From CAYLLS01 sp964385015 (lineage in GTDB: Bacteria > Myxococcota > UBA727 > JABDBI01): 64,000 bases of DNA. How positions within the stretch are numbered: position 1 is the stretch's first letter; every line of letters begins with the position of its first letter. The DNA is taken from positions 465,273-529,272 of the forward strand of contig CAYLLS010000001.1 of assembly GCA_964385015.1 (NCBI GenBank), given 5' to 3'. The position numbers were made by a program, and so were the translations under genes. Shown here in pieces: positions 1 to 10,066 of this stretch. Below the pieces are notes generated by a model, which was given only the letters and a program-made list of their open reading frames with translations, was not told the DNA's origin and did not search any database.

Positions 1-2228
1 TTCATCTCTTTTACATTTTTTTTACTCATAGCTCTTCTTAAAATATCAGCTTCACTCAAAGTACACCCTGCTAAATCTTGAGCAATGCGCATAATTTGTT
101 CTTGATATATAATAGTGCCATATGAAGTATCTAAAATCTTTTTTAACAAAGGATGATCATAAAAAATTTCTTTTTTATGATGTTTTCTAGCAATAAAATC
201 ATCAACCATGCCTGATTTCATAGGTCCTGGTCTATATAATGCTACTGCAGCGACAATATCTTCAAAAGAACTAGGTTGTAATTTACAACATAAATCTTTA
301 AATCCATAAGATTCCATTTGAAAAATTCCTAATGTATTCCCAGAAGATATTAACTTGTATACATTCGTATTATTAAAGCTCAATAAAGACACATTAAGTA
401 TTGTAATTTTTTCATCAACAAACTTAGCATGAGGATGCATTTTATAACATTTCTTTTTCAAATTTAATGATAAATTATTTTCTAAATTAATTCTCTTATT
501 AACAAATAATTCTGCTTGTGAAATAACATCTAATGTTTTTAATCCTAAAAAATCAAATTTTACTAATCCAGCAAGCTCAACTTTTTCTTTATCAAATTGA
601 GTAACTAATTCATTATTATTACCAGCACATAAAGGCACGTAATAAATTAACTTTTTTTTTCCAATCACCATACCACCAGCATGCATGCCAATTTGCCTAT
701 ATAATCCTTCCAAAACAGAAGCTACATGCAACATTCTAGCATAATTCTTATCTATCTTGGCTTTCAATTTTAATTTAGGTGCACAATTAACTGCTTCTAT
801 AAAAGAAGGTTTTTTACCATTAATATAAAATGGTATATCAATAATTAATCCATTAATTTCTACAAATGGAATGTCCAACACTCTTGCTACATCTTTAATA
901 ACACTTTTAGTATGCAATGTTGAATACGTAGCTATATGACCAACATTATCTTTTCCATATTTTTTCATTACATATTCTATAACTTCCGAACGTCTTTCTT
1001 GCATAAAATCAACATCAAAATCAGCCATAGAAACTCTTTCAGCATTTAAAAAACGTTCAAATAATAAATTATATGGTATTGGATCTACATCCGTAATACC
1101 CAAAGCAAATGCAACTAACGAACCAGCTCCTGATCCACGACCAGGGCCAACCCTAATATTTCTACTTTTAGCCCAATTAACAAAATCTTGTACAATTAAA
1201 AAATATCCAGCAAATCCCATATTTAAAATAATATTTAACTCATTATTTAATCTAAAATTATATTCATATTCATCAAAATCATAATTAAATTCTTTAAATC
1301 TTAAATTTAAACCCCTAAATGATAAATATTGTAAATACTTTGATATAGATGAACAACTATTAGATATATCAAAATAAGGCAAATAAATCTTACCAATACT
1401 AAGATTAACATTACATCTACTACCTATTTCACATGCAACTTCAAACCCTTGTAAATAATCATCCTTTAATAAATCAAACATCTCTTTTTCAGATCTAACA
1501 TAAAAATCATCGGTTATATGTTGCATCATACTATTGTAACTTAGAGATTTTTGTTGTCTAATGGCCATTAAAATGTTTTGAGCATCATAATCTTCCTTAT
1601 TAATATAATGACAATCATTTGTTGCATTTAAACGCAATCCCTCATCTTGTGCAACATTTGCTAAAAATGCATTATATCTAATTTGATCTTTTAATTTATT
1701 TGGTTGAATTTCTAAAAAATAATGATCTGGTCCTAAAATATTCTTATACTCTCTAATTGTATTTCTAGCAGCATCTAAATTATTACTAATAAAATGACGC
1801 CCTATTTCACCTCCTAAACAAGCACTTGATACTATAATTCCTTCTTTATATTGATATAACAATTTCTTATCAATTCTTGGATAATAATACTTCCCATATA
1901 AAAAACTTTTAGAACTTAAAATTTTTAAATTATGATAACCAATATTATTTTCTGCAAGTAAAATTAAATGAAAATTTTCTCTTATCTTACTTGTATATTC
2001 TGCTTTAGCCGTAATATACATTTCAGAACCTAAAATAGGCTTAATATTAAATGCTTTAGCTTGAATATAAAAATCTAATACACCAAACATATTACCATGA
2101 TCTGTTATAGCTACTTGCTTCATTTTAAGTTCATTAATTTTATGCATTAAATCTTTAATGCGAATTGCACCATCAAGAAAAGAATATTGAGAATGTAAAT
2201 GCAAATGTGCAAAATCATTATTTAACAC
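1..2228 (-). CDS. dnaE: DNA polymerase III alpha subunit, 5' part (runs off the window)
   Basis: Catalytic subunit of the replicative DNA polymerase. The reading frame is open from a GTG at 2228 to the window edge, giving about 743 residues against roughly 1160 in E. coli, so the C-terminal third is outside. The N-terminal PHP domain is clear (HLHSQYSFLDGA near residue 10, ITDHGNMFG near 40). The polymerase palm carries GRGSGAGSL near residue 365 and the acidic motif ADFDVDFMQERR near 403, matching the E. coli metal-binding aspartates 401 and 403. The GTG start is preceded by AGGG at a normal distance. It is on the leading strand by skew. Divergently oriented to preT. Identification is firm; only the extent is incomplete. 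Confidence 0.96.
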   Translation of the reverse strand, partial: MLNNDFAHLHLHSQYSFLDGAIRIKDLMHKINELKMKQVAITDHGNMFGVLDFYIQAKAFNIKPILGSEMYITAKAEYTSKIRENFHLILLAENNIGYHNLKILSSKSFLYGKYYYPRIDKKLLYQYKEGIIVSSACLGGEIGRHFISNNLDAARNTIREYKNILGPDHYFLEIQPNKLKDQIRYNAFLANVAQDEGLRLNATNDCHYINKEDYDAQNILMAIRQQKSLSYNSMMQHITDDFYVRSEKEMFDLLKDDYLQGFEVACEIGSRCNVNLSIGKIYLPYFDISNSCSSISKYLQYLSFRGLNLRFKEFNYDFDEYEYNFRLNNELNIILNMGFAGYFLIVQDFVNWAKSRNIRVGPGRGSGAGSLVAFALGITDVDPIPYNLLFERFLNAERVSMADFDVDFMQERRSEVIEYVMKKYGKDNVGHIATYSTLHTKSVIKDVARVLDIPFVEINGLIIDIPFYINGKKPSFIEAVNCAPKLKLKAKIDKNYARMLHVASVLEGLYRQIGMHAGGMVIGKKKLIYYVPLCAGNNNELVTQFDKEKVELAGLVKFDFLGLKTLDVISQAELFVNKRINLENNLSLNLKKKCYKMHPHAKFVDEKITILNVSLLSFNNTNVYKLISSGNTLGIFQMESYGFKDLCCKLQPSSFEDIVAAVALYRPGPMKSGMVDDFIARKHHKKEIFYDHPLLKKILDTSYGTIIYQEQIMRIAQDLAGCTLSEADILRRAMSKKNVKEM

Positions 2229-2322
2229 TATAAACCCTAATTATAAATAAATTAATAATAATATTATTAAACTTATAATATATCATATATATTAAAATTA
2301 TATTACAAATATGTTTCTTCAC

Positions 2323-2351
2323 TTGAAATAAGATTGAAAACATTATATCAT
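2323..2351 (+). promoter_or_regulatory. Putative sigma70 promoter for preT-preA
   Basis: TTGAAA at 2323-2328 and TATCAT at 2346-2351 are separated by 17 bases, each matching five of six consensus positions. It lies about 80 bases before the preT start in the only gap between dnaE and preT. In such AT-rich DNA chance matches are common. Confidence 0.4.
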
Positions 2352-2428
2352 ATTTTATTATAATTTTTCATTTATATATTAATTAATAAATTCATTGAAA
2401 AACACAATATAACATTAAGGAGATATTA

Positions 2429-3751
2429 ATGAATAATAATCTTGAACAAATTATAACAAAACATAATATTCCTACATTACAATCAAAAATTCAAATTGAA
2501 GCACATAAATGTTTAAATTGTTTTGATGCTCCATGTTCATATGCATGTCCAACACAAATAAACATTCCAAAATTTATTAAACAAATATCAGATAAGAATA
2601 TCAAAGGAGCTGCTAAAACTATTTTACAAGATAATATTTTAGGTTATTCTTGTGGATGTGCTTGTCCATCAAATGTATTATGCGAACAAGCTTGTGTTTA
2701 TCATAAAACTTATATGCAACCAGTACAAATAAAAACACTACAAAAATATGCAACATATGTAATTATGAACAAATATAACATAAAGAATATATTGCAATGT
2801 AATCAAAATAACAATTCTAAAAATATAGCATTAATAGGATCTGGTCCAGCTTCATTAAGCGCTGCTATCGAATTAAAATTACATGGATATAAAACGACAA
2901 TATTTGAACAAAACAAATTAGCAGGAGGTCTATTAACTTATGGAATGGCTCCATATAAAATTACACAACAAGAAGCACAAAAAGAAATTCAATGGTTAAG
3001 TGAACTAGGTATAATAATAAAAACTAAAATTAAAATTATTAACAACATAAATACATATAAAAATAACAAATATATTAAATATATATCTATCAACACATTG
3101 ATTAAAAACTATGATGCTATTTTTTTAGGATTAGGATTAGGAGAAGATTCAATGTTGTCATTACAAAAATATTCATTAAATGGTATATTTGGTGCTGTAA
3201 ACTTAATTGCACAAATTAAATCTAATTCTATTAAAATTAATTTTGACAACATACAAATAGCTCATATTATTGGAGGAGGAAATACAGCTATCGATATAGC
3301 ACATGAACTAAAATTATTAGGTGTAAAAAATGTTATTATTATATATAGAAAAAATAAACATAATATGCCTGCTTATAAATTTGAATTAAATCAAGCATTA
3401 ATGCATGGTGTACATGTCGCAGATCATACTATATTAACAAATATCATACATAAAAATAATCAATTACTAGGAATTCAAGTAAAAAACACAAAATTTAACA
3501 AAACAGCTAATTTTAATTCTAATTTATTAGTTATGGCAATTGGACAAAACAAACAATTAGATTTATATAACAAGCAAAAAAAAATATATATAGATAATGA
3601 TAATAAAATTATAGTTAATCCATTAACAGGACAAACTAATTATAAAAAAATTTTTGCAGCAGGAGATTGCGTAAATGGTGGAAAAGAAATGGTTTCAGCT
3701 ATTTATGAAGCAAAAACAACGGCTAATCATATGATGTCTTATCTTCAATAA
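2429..3751 (+). CDS. preT: PreT-like / GltD-like flavin and Fe-S oxidoreductase subunit
   Basis: NAD(P)H-oxidising subunit that passes electrons to PreA in the bacterial dihydropyrimidine dehydrogenase type of complex. The N-terminus has Cys clusters for [4Fe-4S] centres (CLNCFDAPCSYACP at about 29-42, CGCACPSNVLCEQAC at about 75-89). A FAD Rossmann motif (IGSGPAS, near 136) is followed by GGLLTYGMAPYK, and an NAD(P) motif (IGGGNTAIDIA, near 283) comes later. The last part has the FAD-closing AAGDCVNGG. Start is ATG at 2429 with AAGGAG at 2417-2422. Twenty-five bases before preA, so an operon. Length 440 fits the family. A small glutamate synthase subunit is the alternative, but the PreA neighbour argues for PreT. 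Confidence 0.85.
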   Translation: MNNNLEQIITKHNIPTLQSKIQIEAHKCLNCFDAPCSYACPTQINIPKFIKQISDKNIKGAAKTILQDNILGYSCGCACPSNVLCEQACVYHKTYMQPVQIKTLQKYATYVIMNKYNIKNILQCNQNNNSKNIALIGSGPASLSAAIELKLHGYKTTIFEQNKLAGGLLTYGMAPYKITQQEAQKEIQWLSELGIIIKTKIKIINNINTYKNNKYIKYISINTLIKNYDAIFLGLGLGEDSMLSLQKYSLNGIFGAVNLIAQIKSNSIKINFDNIQIAHIIGGGNTAIDIAHELKLLGVKNVIIIYRKNKHNMPAYKFELNQALMHGVHVADHTILTNIIHKNNQLLGIQVKNTKFNKTANFNSNLLVMAIGQNKQLDLYNKQKKIYIDNDNKIIVNPLTGQTNYKKIFAAGDCVNGGKEMVSAIYEAKTTANHMMSYLQ

Positions 3752-3776
3752 TATAAATAATATAAGGAGTATTGTC

Positions 3777-4985
3777 TTGCCAAATTTAAATACAAATTTT
3801 TGTGGTATTAAAAGCCCAAATCCGTTTTGGTTAGCGTCAGCCCCTCCTACAAATACTGGATACCAAATCATGCGAGCATTTGAATATGGATGGGGTGGTG
3901 CTGTATGGAAAACATTAGGAAAACAAGTCAAAAATGTATCAAGTCGTCTTGGAGCACATTATTATAATCAACAATTAATAGGATTTAACAATATAGAACT
4001 CATTAGTGATAGATCACTAAATATTAATTTTAAAGAAATGAATGATGTAAAATATCGTTTCCCAAATAATGCGTTAATAGCATCATTAATGGTAGAAACA
4101 AAAGAAGAATGGAAAAACATTATCAAAATGGCAGAAGATGCTGGAGCAGATGGATTAGAATTAAATTTCGGTTGCCCACATGGCATGTGTGAAAAAGGCA
4201 TGGGATCTGCAGTTGGACAAGAACCTAAAATATTAAAAGAATTAATATCATGGGTAATAGATTTTGCTAACATACCAGTCATAGTCAAATTAACACCTAA
4301 TATTAGCAATATAAATATTCCTGGAGAAGCTGCAGTTCAAAGTGGCGCACATGGATTGTCATTAATTAATACTATTAAGAGCATAACAAGTGTAAATTTA
4401 AATTTAATGATTCCAAATCCAATTGTTAAAAACATATCTACAAATGGAGGTTATAGTGGTGCAGCAGTTAAGCCTATTGCACTATATATGATTGGTGAAC
4501 TATCACGAAATCAAAATATAAAAGTACCATTATGCGGCATAGGTGGCATAACTAATTGGCAAGATGCAGCAGAATTTATTGCTTTAGGATCTACATGTGT
4601 ACAAATTTGCAGTGCAGTAATGCAAAATGGATATCGAATTATTGAAGGATTAATAAATGGATTAAGTAATTTTTTATATACAAAAAACATGTCTTCTATT
4701 ACAGAACTAATAGGATTAGCTGTACCAAACTTTAAAAACTGGAATAATTTAGATAAAAATTATAATACTGTAGCAAAAATTAATAAGACAACTTGCATAG
4801 AATGTCAATTATGTTATATCAGTTGTCGTGATGCAGGACATCAATGTATTGATCTTCCATTTACAAAAACAAATTTAAATGAAAACAATAGAATACCTAT
4901 AGTGCAAGAATCTAAATGTGTTGGTTGTAATCTATGTAAATATGTATGTCCTATAGAAAATTGTATTACAATGCACGTAAAATAA
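3777..4985 (+). CDS. preA: PreA-like NAD-dependent dihydropyrimidine dehydrogenase subunit
   Basis: FMN-barrel subunit related to class 1 dihydroorotate dehydrogenases with a C-terminal 2x[4Fe-4S] ferredoxin domain. In the known enzyme it reduces uracil or thymine. FMN-site segments such as ASAPPTNTG (20-28), GLELNFGCPHG (126-136) and GIGGITNWQDAAEF are present. The Cys clusters CIECQLCYISC and CVGCNLCKYVCP are near the end. Start is TTG at 3777, supported by AAGGAG at 3764-3769 and the family's usual N-terminus. In the active-site loop GMGSAVGQ (141-148) the position of the mammalian catalytic Cys appears to be Val146. No other pyrimidine-catabolism gene is nearby, so the true substrate in this organism is uncertain. 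Confidence 0.87.
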   Translation: MPNLNTNFCGIKSPNPFWLASAPPTNTGYQIMRAFEYGWGGAVWKTLGKQVKNVSSRLGAHYYNQQLIGFNNIELISDRSLNINFKEMNDVKYRFPNNALIASLMVETKEEWKNIIKMAEDAGADGLELNFGCPHGMCEKGMGSAVGQEPKILKELISWVIDFANIPVIVKLTPNISNINIPGEAAVQSGAHGLSLINTIKSITSVNLNLMIPNPIVKNISTNGGYSGAAVKPIALYMIGELSRNQNIKVPLCGIGGITNWQDAAEFIALGSTCVQICSAVMQNGYRIIEGLINGLSNFLYTKNMSSITELIGLAVPNFKNWNNLDKNYNTVAKINKTTCIECQLCYISCRDAGHQCIDLPFTKTNLNENNRIPIVQESKCVGCNLCKYVCPIENCITMHVK

Positions 4986-5001
4986 TCAAATTAATAAACT
5001 T

Positions 5002-5523
5002 TCATAATAATCCTTTATGCCATTTTAATATATTACATATTCTAGCATACTCAATTTCCCATTCTACTGTTCCTTCTTTAATATTTTTAATTCTTTTTCT
5101 TATAATATCATCCAATTCTTCAGATACTTTCATATACTTATCTAAAACATACTTAATATTTTTTTTAATCTCGTTGTCTGCACCAAAAACCTCATCAATA
5201 TTATTGGAAACAAATAACATTTCTAATATTTGATTCAAAATATAATCTAATCCTGATATATCAATTTTAAATTCATACATATCAGAAATTATTTTCTTGA
5301 CATAGGTATATTTATCAATACTAATTGATCTTTTTATAATTGTTTGCTGTGCCTCTTTAGATATTTTATCTTCTGTATTTTGATATTCAACAATAATTGC
5401 AGCAAGATCTAATTCGGCTTCTTCTATTTTTTTATTATCATCAATTTCAATTAAGCCTTTATTTAAAAGACTATTAATAATATCTTTAGCAATTTGAGGG
5501 ATCACTTTGCGATAAATACGCAT
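5002..5523 (-). CDS. DUF507 family protein
   Basis: A 173-residue soluble protein of unknown function. It opens with MRIYRKVIPQIAKDI and contains EEAELDLAAIIVEY, LDYILNQILEML and, at the end, TVEWEIEYARI, which I recognise as DUF507. The length corresponds to two tandem DUF507-type halves (LDLAAIIVEY... and LEMLFVSNNIDEVFG...). The family is reported mainly from delta-type proteobacteria and some deep lineages, so it is a taxonomic hint. It is convergent with preA, 16 bases apart. The stop codon is TGA, exactly where the family ends, which shows TGA is a normal stop in this genome. No function can be given. Confidence 0.8.
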   Translation of the reverse strand: MRIYRKVIPQIAKDIINSLLNKGLIEIDDNKKIEEAELDLAAIIVEYQNTEDKISKEAQQTIIKRSISIDKYTYVKKIISDMYEFKIDISGLDYILNQILEMLFVSNNIDEVFGADNEIKKNIKYVLDKYMKVSEELDDIIRKRIKNIKEGTVEWEIEYARICNILKWHKGLL

Positions 5524-5677
5524 AACAATATTCCTTAATCATAAACTATTTAAATAATGTATTATCATTATACCATATATCAACTAAAAATTTTCTTTAA
5601 AATAACAAAAATATTATTGATAGAAATATATATATAAAATAATAATATATATCTCATATAAATCACTATATAATCTT

Positions 5678-7108
5678 ATGTATAAATATATTTTTTTTAA
5701 AATTACAATTACACAACTCATATATCTAACACTATTGATATCAACATTATATATTACATCTAATGGATGCGTCAAACATACAATTAATTTAATTGATAAA
5801 AAAAAAATATATTATCCACAACACATATCGCAATATAAACACAATTTAATTATTATAACACATAAAGAAAATATTAATTTTACATCAAGTAATATACTAT
5901 ATTTAAACATCAAACAAATACATAAACAATTACAACAATTTAATATTAAAAATATCCCATTAACTAATAGGTCAATAAAACAACATCACATTATACAATA
6001 CGTAAAAAAAATCACTTCATTATCTAATAATATTATATTTATTAAAAATACTAATCAATTTATTATATCAACAGCACAAAATAATAAACTTAATATATGC
6101 AATATAAATTACAATAACTTAAACAACAAATTAATATATAACATAAATTCACTAATCACACCTAACCATTTAACCACATTCAAATATAAACACAAAAATT
6201 TTGCTATACTTGCATCTAAAAATTCATCTATAATACAAATTATCAATATAAATAAAAATCAACAATATATTTCTAATAAAAATATAATTTCATATTTTAA
6301 TTTAAATTTAATATTAAAACATATCATACAACATAAACAATATTATAGCATTCAAGATATTAAAATTACATATACAAAAAACAAACCAACAATTTTCGTT
6401 TTATTAAACATATATTCATCAATCAAGTCTACAAAAATCATTAACAAAAAAGCCATAATAATTTGGTTCAAAATTAATAAACATATAATTTATAATAAAA
6501 TTTTCAATACACATATCAATGTTTTTAATTTTACTAACTTACATTTAGGCACATACATTAAAACTTGTTATTCAGAAAACAATAAAAACATGTATATTGT
6601 ATTACATAATCCAAATTATATAATTAATTTAATATATATAAATAAATTATCCAAATATGTCATATTAAAAAAAAACAAATTACCATATAAACCCAACAAC
6701 ATTATAATCACAAATAAAAATATATTTATTACATCATTTTATAATTCTATGATTATCAAATATAAAAAATGTAATTTTACAAAATTAAAACATATACAAT
6801 TATTTGGATATGGAGCTTTTTCAATATATATATATAAAAATATTTACGTTACTTATTATACAAGTAGAAATATTGGTATTTTTAATATTAATTTAAACCC
6901 AATAGGATATATATCTTTAAATTCCATTTATAATAATAATTATATTAATAAACAATCATATCAAAAAATATATATAAATAACAATAATATAATATATACA
7001 ACATCAAATTATAAAAAAAATATATATCAGAAAAAACACAATTCATCTATTAAACGAAAACAAAATTCATATAAAACTATAATAAACAATTTATATAGAA
7101 AACATTAA
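5678..7108 (+). CDS. Putative lipoprotein, possible beta-propeller
   Basis: A 476-residue protein I cannot assign to a family. The N-terminus is a hydrophobic segment (residues 10-27) followed by TSNGC at about 27-31, a plausible lipobox with Cys31, so export and lipidation are likely. The rest consists of many short hydrophobic beta-like stretches separated by Asn/Lys-rich turns, suggestive of a beta-propeller or NHL-like fold; this is inference. Its composition is extreme even for this genome (Asn, Ile, Lys, Tyr), as expected for a lagging-strand gene under strong A bias. It is flanked by DUF507 and the carbonic-anhydrase-like gene, both on the other strand. No obvious ribosome site was seen at the ATG. 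Confidence 0.6.
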   Translation: MYKYIFFKITITQLIYLTLLISTLYITSNGCVKHTINLIDKKKIYYPQHISQYKHNLIIITHKENINFTSSNILYLNIKQIHKQLQQFNIKNIPLTNRSIKQHHIIQYVKKITSLSNNIIFIKNTNQFIISTAQNNKLNICNINYNNLNNKLIYNINSLITPNHLTTFKYKHKNFAILASKNSSIIQIININKNQQYISNKNIISYFNLNLILKHIIQHKQYYSIQDIKITYTKNKPTIFVLLNIYSSIKSTKIINKKAIIIWFKINKHIIYNKIFNTHINVFNFTNLHLGTYIKTCYSENNKNMYIVLHNPNYIINLIYINKLSKYVILKKNKLPYKPNNIIITNKNIFITSFYNSMIIKYKKCNFTKLKHIQLFGYGAFSIYIYKNIYVTYYTSRNIGIFNINLNPIGYISLNSIYNNNYINKQSYQKIYINNNNIIYTTSNYKKNIYQKKHNSSIKRKQNSYKTIINNLYRKH

Positions 7109-7146
7109 TCCAATATACTCAACAATATAAAAAATATAAATATATA

Positions 7147-7653
7147 TTAATAAATATATTTTTTAATATGTTCAATGTAATGTTGACAATTATGCTCAAT
7201 ATCAATACGTTCTTGTATGGTAGTTAATCTTTTAATCTTCCCTGGAACACCTAAAACTAACGAATTATTAGGTATACATATTTCAGATGAAATTAAACAT
7301 CCAGCACCTACAATACTACCCATTCCAATAATTGCATTATCTAGTATAATAGATCCCATTCCAATAAGACACGAATCTCCGATTTGACATCCATGCAAAA
7401 TAACACCATGTCCAACTACTACACGATTGCCTATAATAGTTTTGCTTACATTAGTTGTAGCATGACATACACAATTATCTTGAATAGATGTACCTTCTCC
7501 AACTTCAATTAATCCCATATCACCACGCAGAACAGCTCCAGGCCAAATATTTGCATGTTTTTTAACAATTACTTGACCAACAATAATAGCACGTGAATGT
7601 ACAAATGCCTGTGAGTCTATATTAATATTATTATTCATTTCACTTTTTAACAT
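7147..7653 (-). CDS. Gamma-carbonic-anhydrase-like hexapeptide-repeat protein
   Basis: Left-handed beta-helix protein of the gamma-carbonic anhydrase/PaaY/YrdA group. Hexapeptide repeats run through the middle (IVGQVIV, IGNRVVVGHGV, IGDSCLIGMGS, NAIIGMGSIVGAG). The three metal-binding histidines of the family are visible in NCVCHAT and VVVGHGVILHGC, so metal binding is retained. A longer frame begins at 7686, but I prefer the ATG at 7653 (MLKSEMNNN), which has AGGA about 11 bases upstream and fits family length. Activity cannot be concluded: many members have no shown carbonic anhydrase function. It stands alone, convergent with the preceding lipoprotein gene. Confidence 0.85.
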   Translation of the reverse strand: MLKSEMNNNINIDSQAFVHSRAIIVGQVIVKKHANIWPGAVLRGDMGLIEVGEGTSIQDNCVCHATTNVSKTIIGNRVVVGHGVILHGCQIGDSCLIGMGSIILDNAIIGMGSIVGAGCLISSEICIPNNSLVLGVPGKIKRLTTIQERIDIEHNCQHYIEHIKKYIY

Positions 7654-7813
7654 TATAATATAATTCCTATAAAAAACACACAACAACCATATTATGTTTT
7701 ATATATGTTTGATATATTTAACAAAAATATTTACATACACAATTAATATAGATATAGTGATATAATAATTTTATTATATATTATAATATTTAAAATTACT
7801 ATTCAAATAATTA

Positions 7814-8533
7814 ATGAAAATAATATTAATAACAGGCACTACAGGCAAAATAGGAAAATATTTAACCATAGCTTTTGCTAAAATTGGTTATCATATAATA
7901 GCTCATACACATTCATGTCAAATACATTATTTAAATAATATAAATTTCAAACATAAACATCAATATAAAATATTCATATCAAATTTAACTCTTAAACATG
8001 AAAGAAATATGTTTATTGATACAATAAAAAAACAATATAATCATATAGATATTATAATTAATAATGCAGGCATTTTTTATACGAATAAATTTAATAAAAT
8101 TTCCAATATAGAATATGATAAAATTATAACATTAAATATGAAAACACCATTTTATATAATACAAGGATTACTACCACTATTAATACATGGGAATAACCCT
8201 TGCATTATCAACATTATAGATACAACAATAGATTATCCTTTTTCTAAACATAGTCACTATTTTGCTAGCAAAGGAGGTTTATTAACTTTAACAAAAGCTC
8301 TAGCTAATGAATTATCTCCATATATTAGAGTAAACGCTATTGCACCAGGCATATTTCATTTTCCAATAACATATAACAAACAACAGCAAAATAATTTAAT
8401 TAATAAAATTCCACTTAAAAAAATAGGAAATTTTCATAACATTATTCAAGCATCAATTTTTTTAAGTTCTTTTGCTTTATATACCACTGGACACATTTTG
8501 TACATTGATGGTGGTAGAAATAATAACATATAA
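7814..8533 (+). CDS. Short-chain dehydrogenase/reductase, pteridine-reductase-like
   Basis: NAD(P)-dependent SDR of 239 residues. It has the cofactor motif TGTTGKIG (8-15), NNAG near residue 91, and the catalytic Tyr and Lys in HYFASKGG. The segment VNAIAPGIFHFP and the later IPLKKIG and GHILYIDGG resemble FolM/PTR1-type pteridine reductases rather than FabG, so reduction of dihydrofolate or dihydropterin is the most likely role. A folK gene at 55145 shows that some folate synthesis is retained, which fits. A different SDR substrate is possible. It stands alone, with gaps of more than 150 bases on both sides. Confidence 0.75.
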   Translation: MKIILITGTTGKIGKYLTIAFAKIGYHIIAHTHSCQIHYLNNINFKHKHQYKIFISNLTLKHERNMFIDTIKKQYNHIDIIINNAGIFYTNKFNKISNIEYDKIITLNMKTPFYIIQGLLPLLIHGNNPCIINIIDTTIDYPFSKHSHYFASKGGLLTLTKALANELSPYIRVNAIAPGIFHFPITYNKQQQNNLINKIPLKKIGNFHNIIQASIFLSSFALYTTGHILYIDGGRNNNI

Positions 8534-8762
8534 TATGATAACCAAACCCATAATATGCATAAATGTAAACTATCAACATATATGTTAAATACTATCAATT
8601 ATATATAAAATTATAACATTAATGATAAAACAATCTTTATTTATATATTGTTATATTATAATTTTTTATATATAAGTATATATATCATAAATATAAAATT
8701 TAATAATAATTATATAATAATTATTACAAATACAACCAATTATACTATAAAATGAGGCATAT

Positions 8763-9038
8763 ATGTCTAATATAACATTAAATATAGAACATAATAAATC
8801 TATAGAAAAAGCTAAAATACAAATTCAAGAATATCTTAATGCAGCTGATAACATTATTGGCATCAAATCTGAATGGGATAACAATATATGTCATATTTCA
8901 GGTATAGTAGATGGAACTATACAAATTCTATCAAACAGTATTCAAATTAATATTAAAATAGGATTATTACCTAAAATTTTTAAAAATCAAATTACTAAAA
9001 AACTACAACATGGCATTCAAAAAGCTCTTAATAAATAA
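8763..9038 (+). CDS. Polyhydroxyalkanoic acid system family protein (PHA_gran_rgn-like)
   Basis: A 91-residue protein. The pattern of an early Ile/His segment (ITLNIEHNKS), a central tryptophan segment (IKSEWDNN), the GIVDGTIQI motif and the closing IKIGLLPKIF resembles the short PHA-system family of proteobacteria. The family name comes from its association with polyhydroxyalkanoate granules, but its biochemical role is not established and no PHA synthase is in the window. GAGG lies a few bases before the ATG. The stop is one base from the convergent transporter stop at 9040. Confidence 0.6.
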   Translation: MSNITLNIEHNKSIEKAKIQIQEYLNAADNIIGIKSEWDNNICHISGIVDGTIQILSNSIQINIKIGLLPKIFKNQITKKLQHGIQKALNK

Positions 9039-9039
9039 A

Positions 9040-9960
9040 TTATTTTAATTTTTTTAAAACATCAAAATAACTTGAAATGATAACACTTAAAAAAATTAAT
9101 ATTACACCTAACCAAAAATTATACTTTCTAGAAAACTCATCAAAAGCTATATAAGCAACTATAGCACTAAAAATTAATTTTGAAAAACCAAATGGTGTTA
9201 AAAAACTAACTGAAGCCAAAGTAAATGCTTTAGCAAAAGATAAATATGCTATTGTAGATAATAAGCTAATAATACTAATAATTAATAATAATTTCACACT
9301 AGGCATATGCCAATTAAACATGGCAGGAATAAGTGATATTGGAGCCATAAAAATTAACAAATATAAAGTTAGTAATTTAGGACTTTCTCCTCTAGCACAT
9401 AAAACTCTATCACAAATTTTAGTTCCAGAAAATGATACAGCAGATAAAATAGGCAAAAAAATAAAGATGTTAAAAGAAAATAATTGATTAAAACTATCTT
9501 GCTTTAAAAACATAGCATAAGGCTTTATAATTAAAAATGCTCCTATAATACTAAACATAATAGATATAAAACGAAAATGATTAATGCTTTCTTTTAAAAA
9601 CAATTTAGCTGCCAATAAACTTAATATTGGGCCAGTAAAAGACAATGCTAAAGCTTGAGTAATAGGCATAAACTTTAAAGAAGCATACCATAATAACATT
9701 CCAGAAACAGCTAATAAAATTCTTGTAATATGTAATATTGGCCATTTAGTAATCCATATATATATACCTTGTTTCAAAATCAATGGAAATAACAACATTG
9801 CTCCTATAATATTTTCCCAAAACACAATCTGATAAAATGATAAAATATTTTTATTTATACACATATCATCAGTTGTAATATAACGAATGATACTATTAAC
9901 AATAGCAAAACAAGCACATCCAAACATTTTATAGAAAATGCCACGCAAATGAATAGACAT
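9040..9960 (-). CDS. DMT-superfamily (EamA-type) transporter
   Basis: Inner-membrane transporter with about ten hydrophobic helices in 306 residues, arranged as two EamA halves. The first half carries LWYASLKFMPITQALALSFTGPI (roughly residues 88-110), the second LSFAKAFTLASVSFLTPF (roughly 240-257), both typical of this fold. The substrate cannot be read from sequence; relatives move amino acids, nucleotide metabolites or S-adenosylmethionine. In a reduced symbiont such a carrier could import a host metabolite, but that is inference. Its upstream region faces the AGCS symporter gene, so the two share a divergent promoter region of about 100 bases. Confidence 0.85.
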   Translation of the reverse strand: MSIHLRGIFYKMFGCACFAIVNSIIRYITTDDMCINKNILSFYQIVFWENIIGAMLLFPLILKQGIYIWITKWPILHITRILLAVSGMLLWYASLKFMPITQALALSFTGPILSLLAAKLFLKESINHFRFISIMFSIIGAFLIIKPYAMFLKQDSFNQLFSFNIFIFLPILSAVSFSGTKICDRVLCARGESPKLLTLYLLIFMAPISLIPAMFNWHMPSVKLLLIISIISLLSTIAYLSFAKAFTLASVSFLTPFGFSKLIFSAIVAYIAFDEFSRKYNFWLGVILIFLSVIISSYFDVLKKLK

Positions 9961-10066
9961 TTTTTACACTCTTAATCCTATTTATATTTAAATTAATATA
10001 CAATAAACATAACATTGACACAATATCTGTAAATGTTATATTTTATCGCTAACATTAAGGAGAATT

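Noticed and set aside
4946..5233. A plus-strand frame overlapping preA and DUF507
   Set aside because: It is antisense to DUF507, which has family motifs; no ribosome site or motif supports it.
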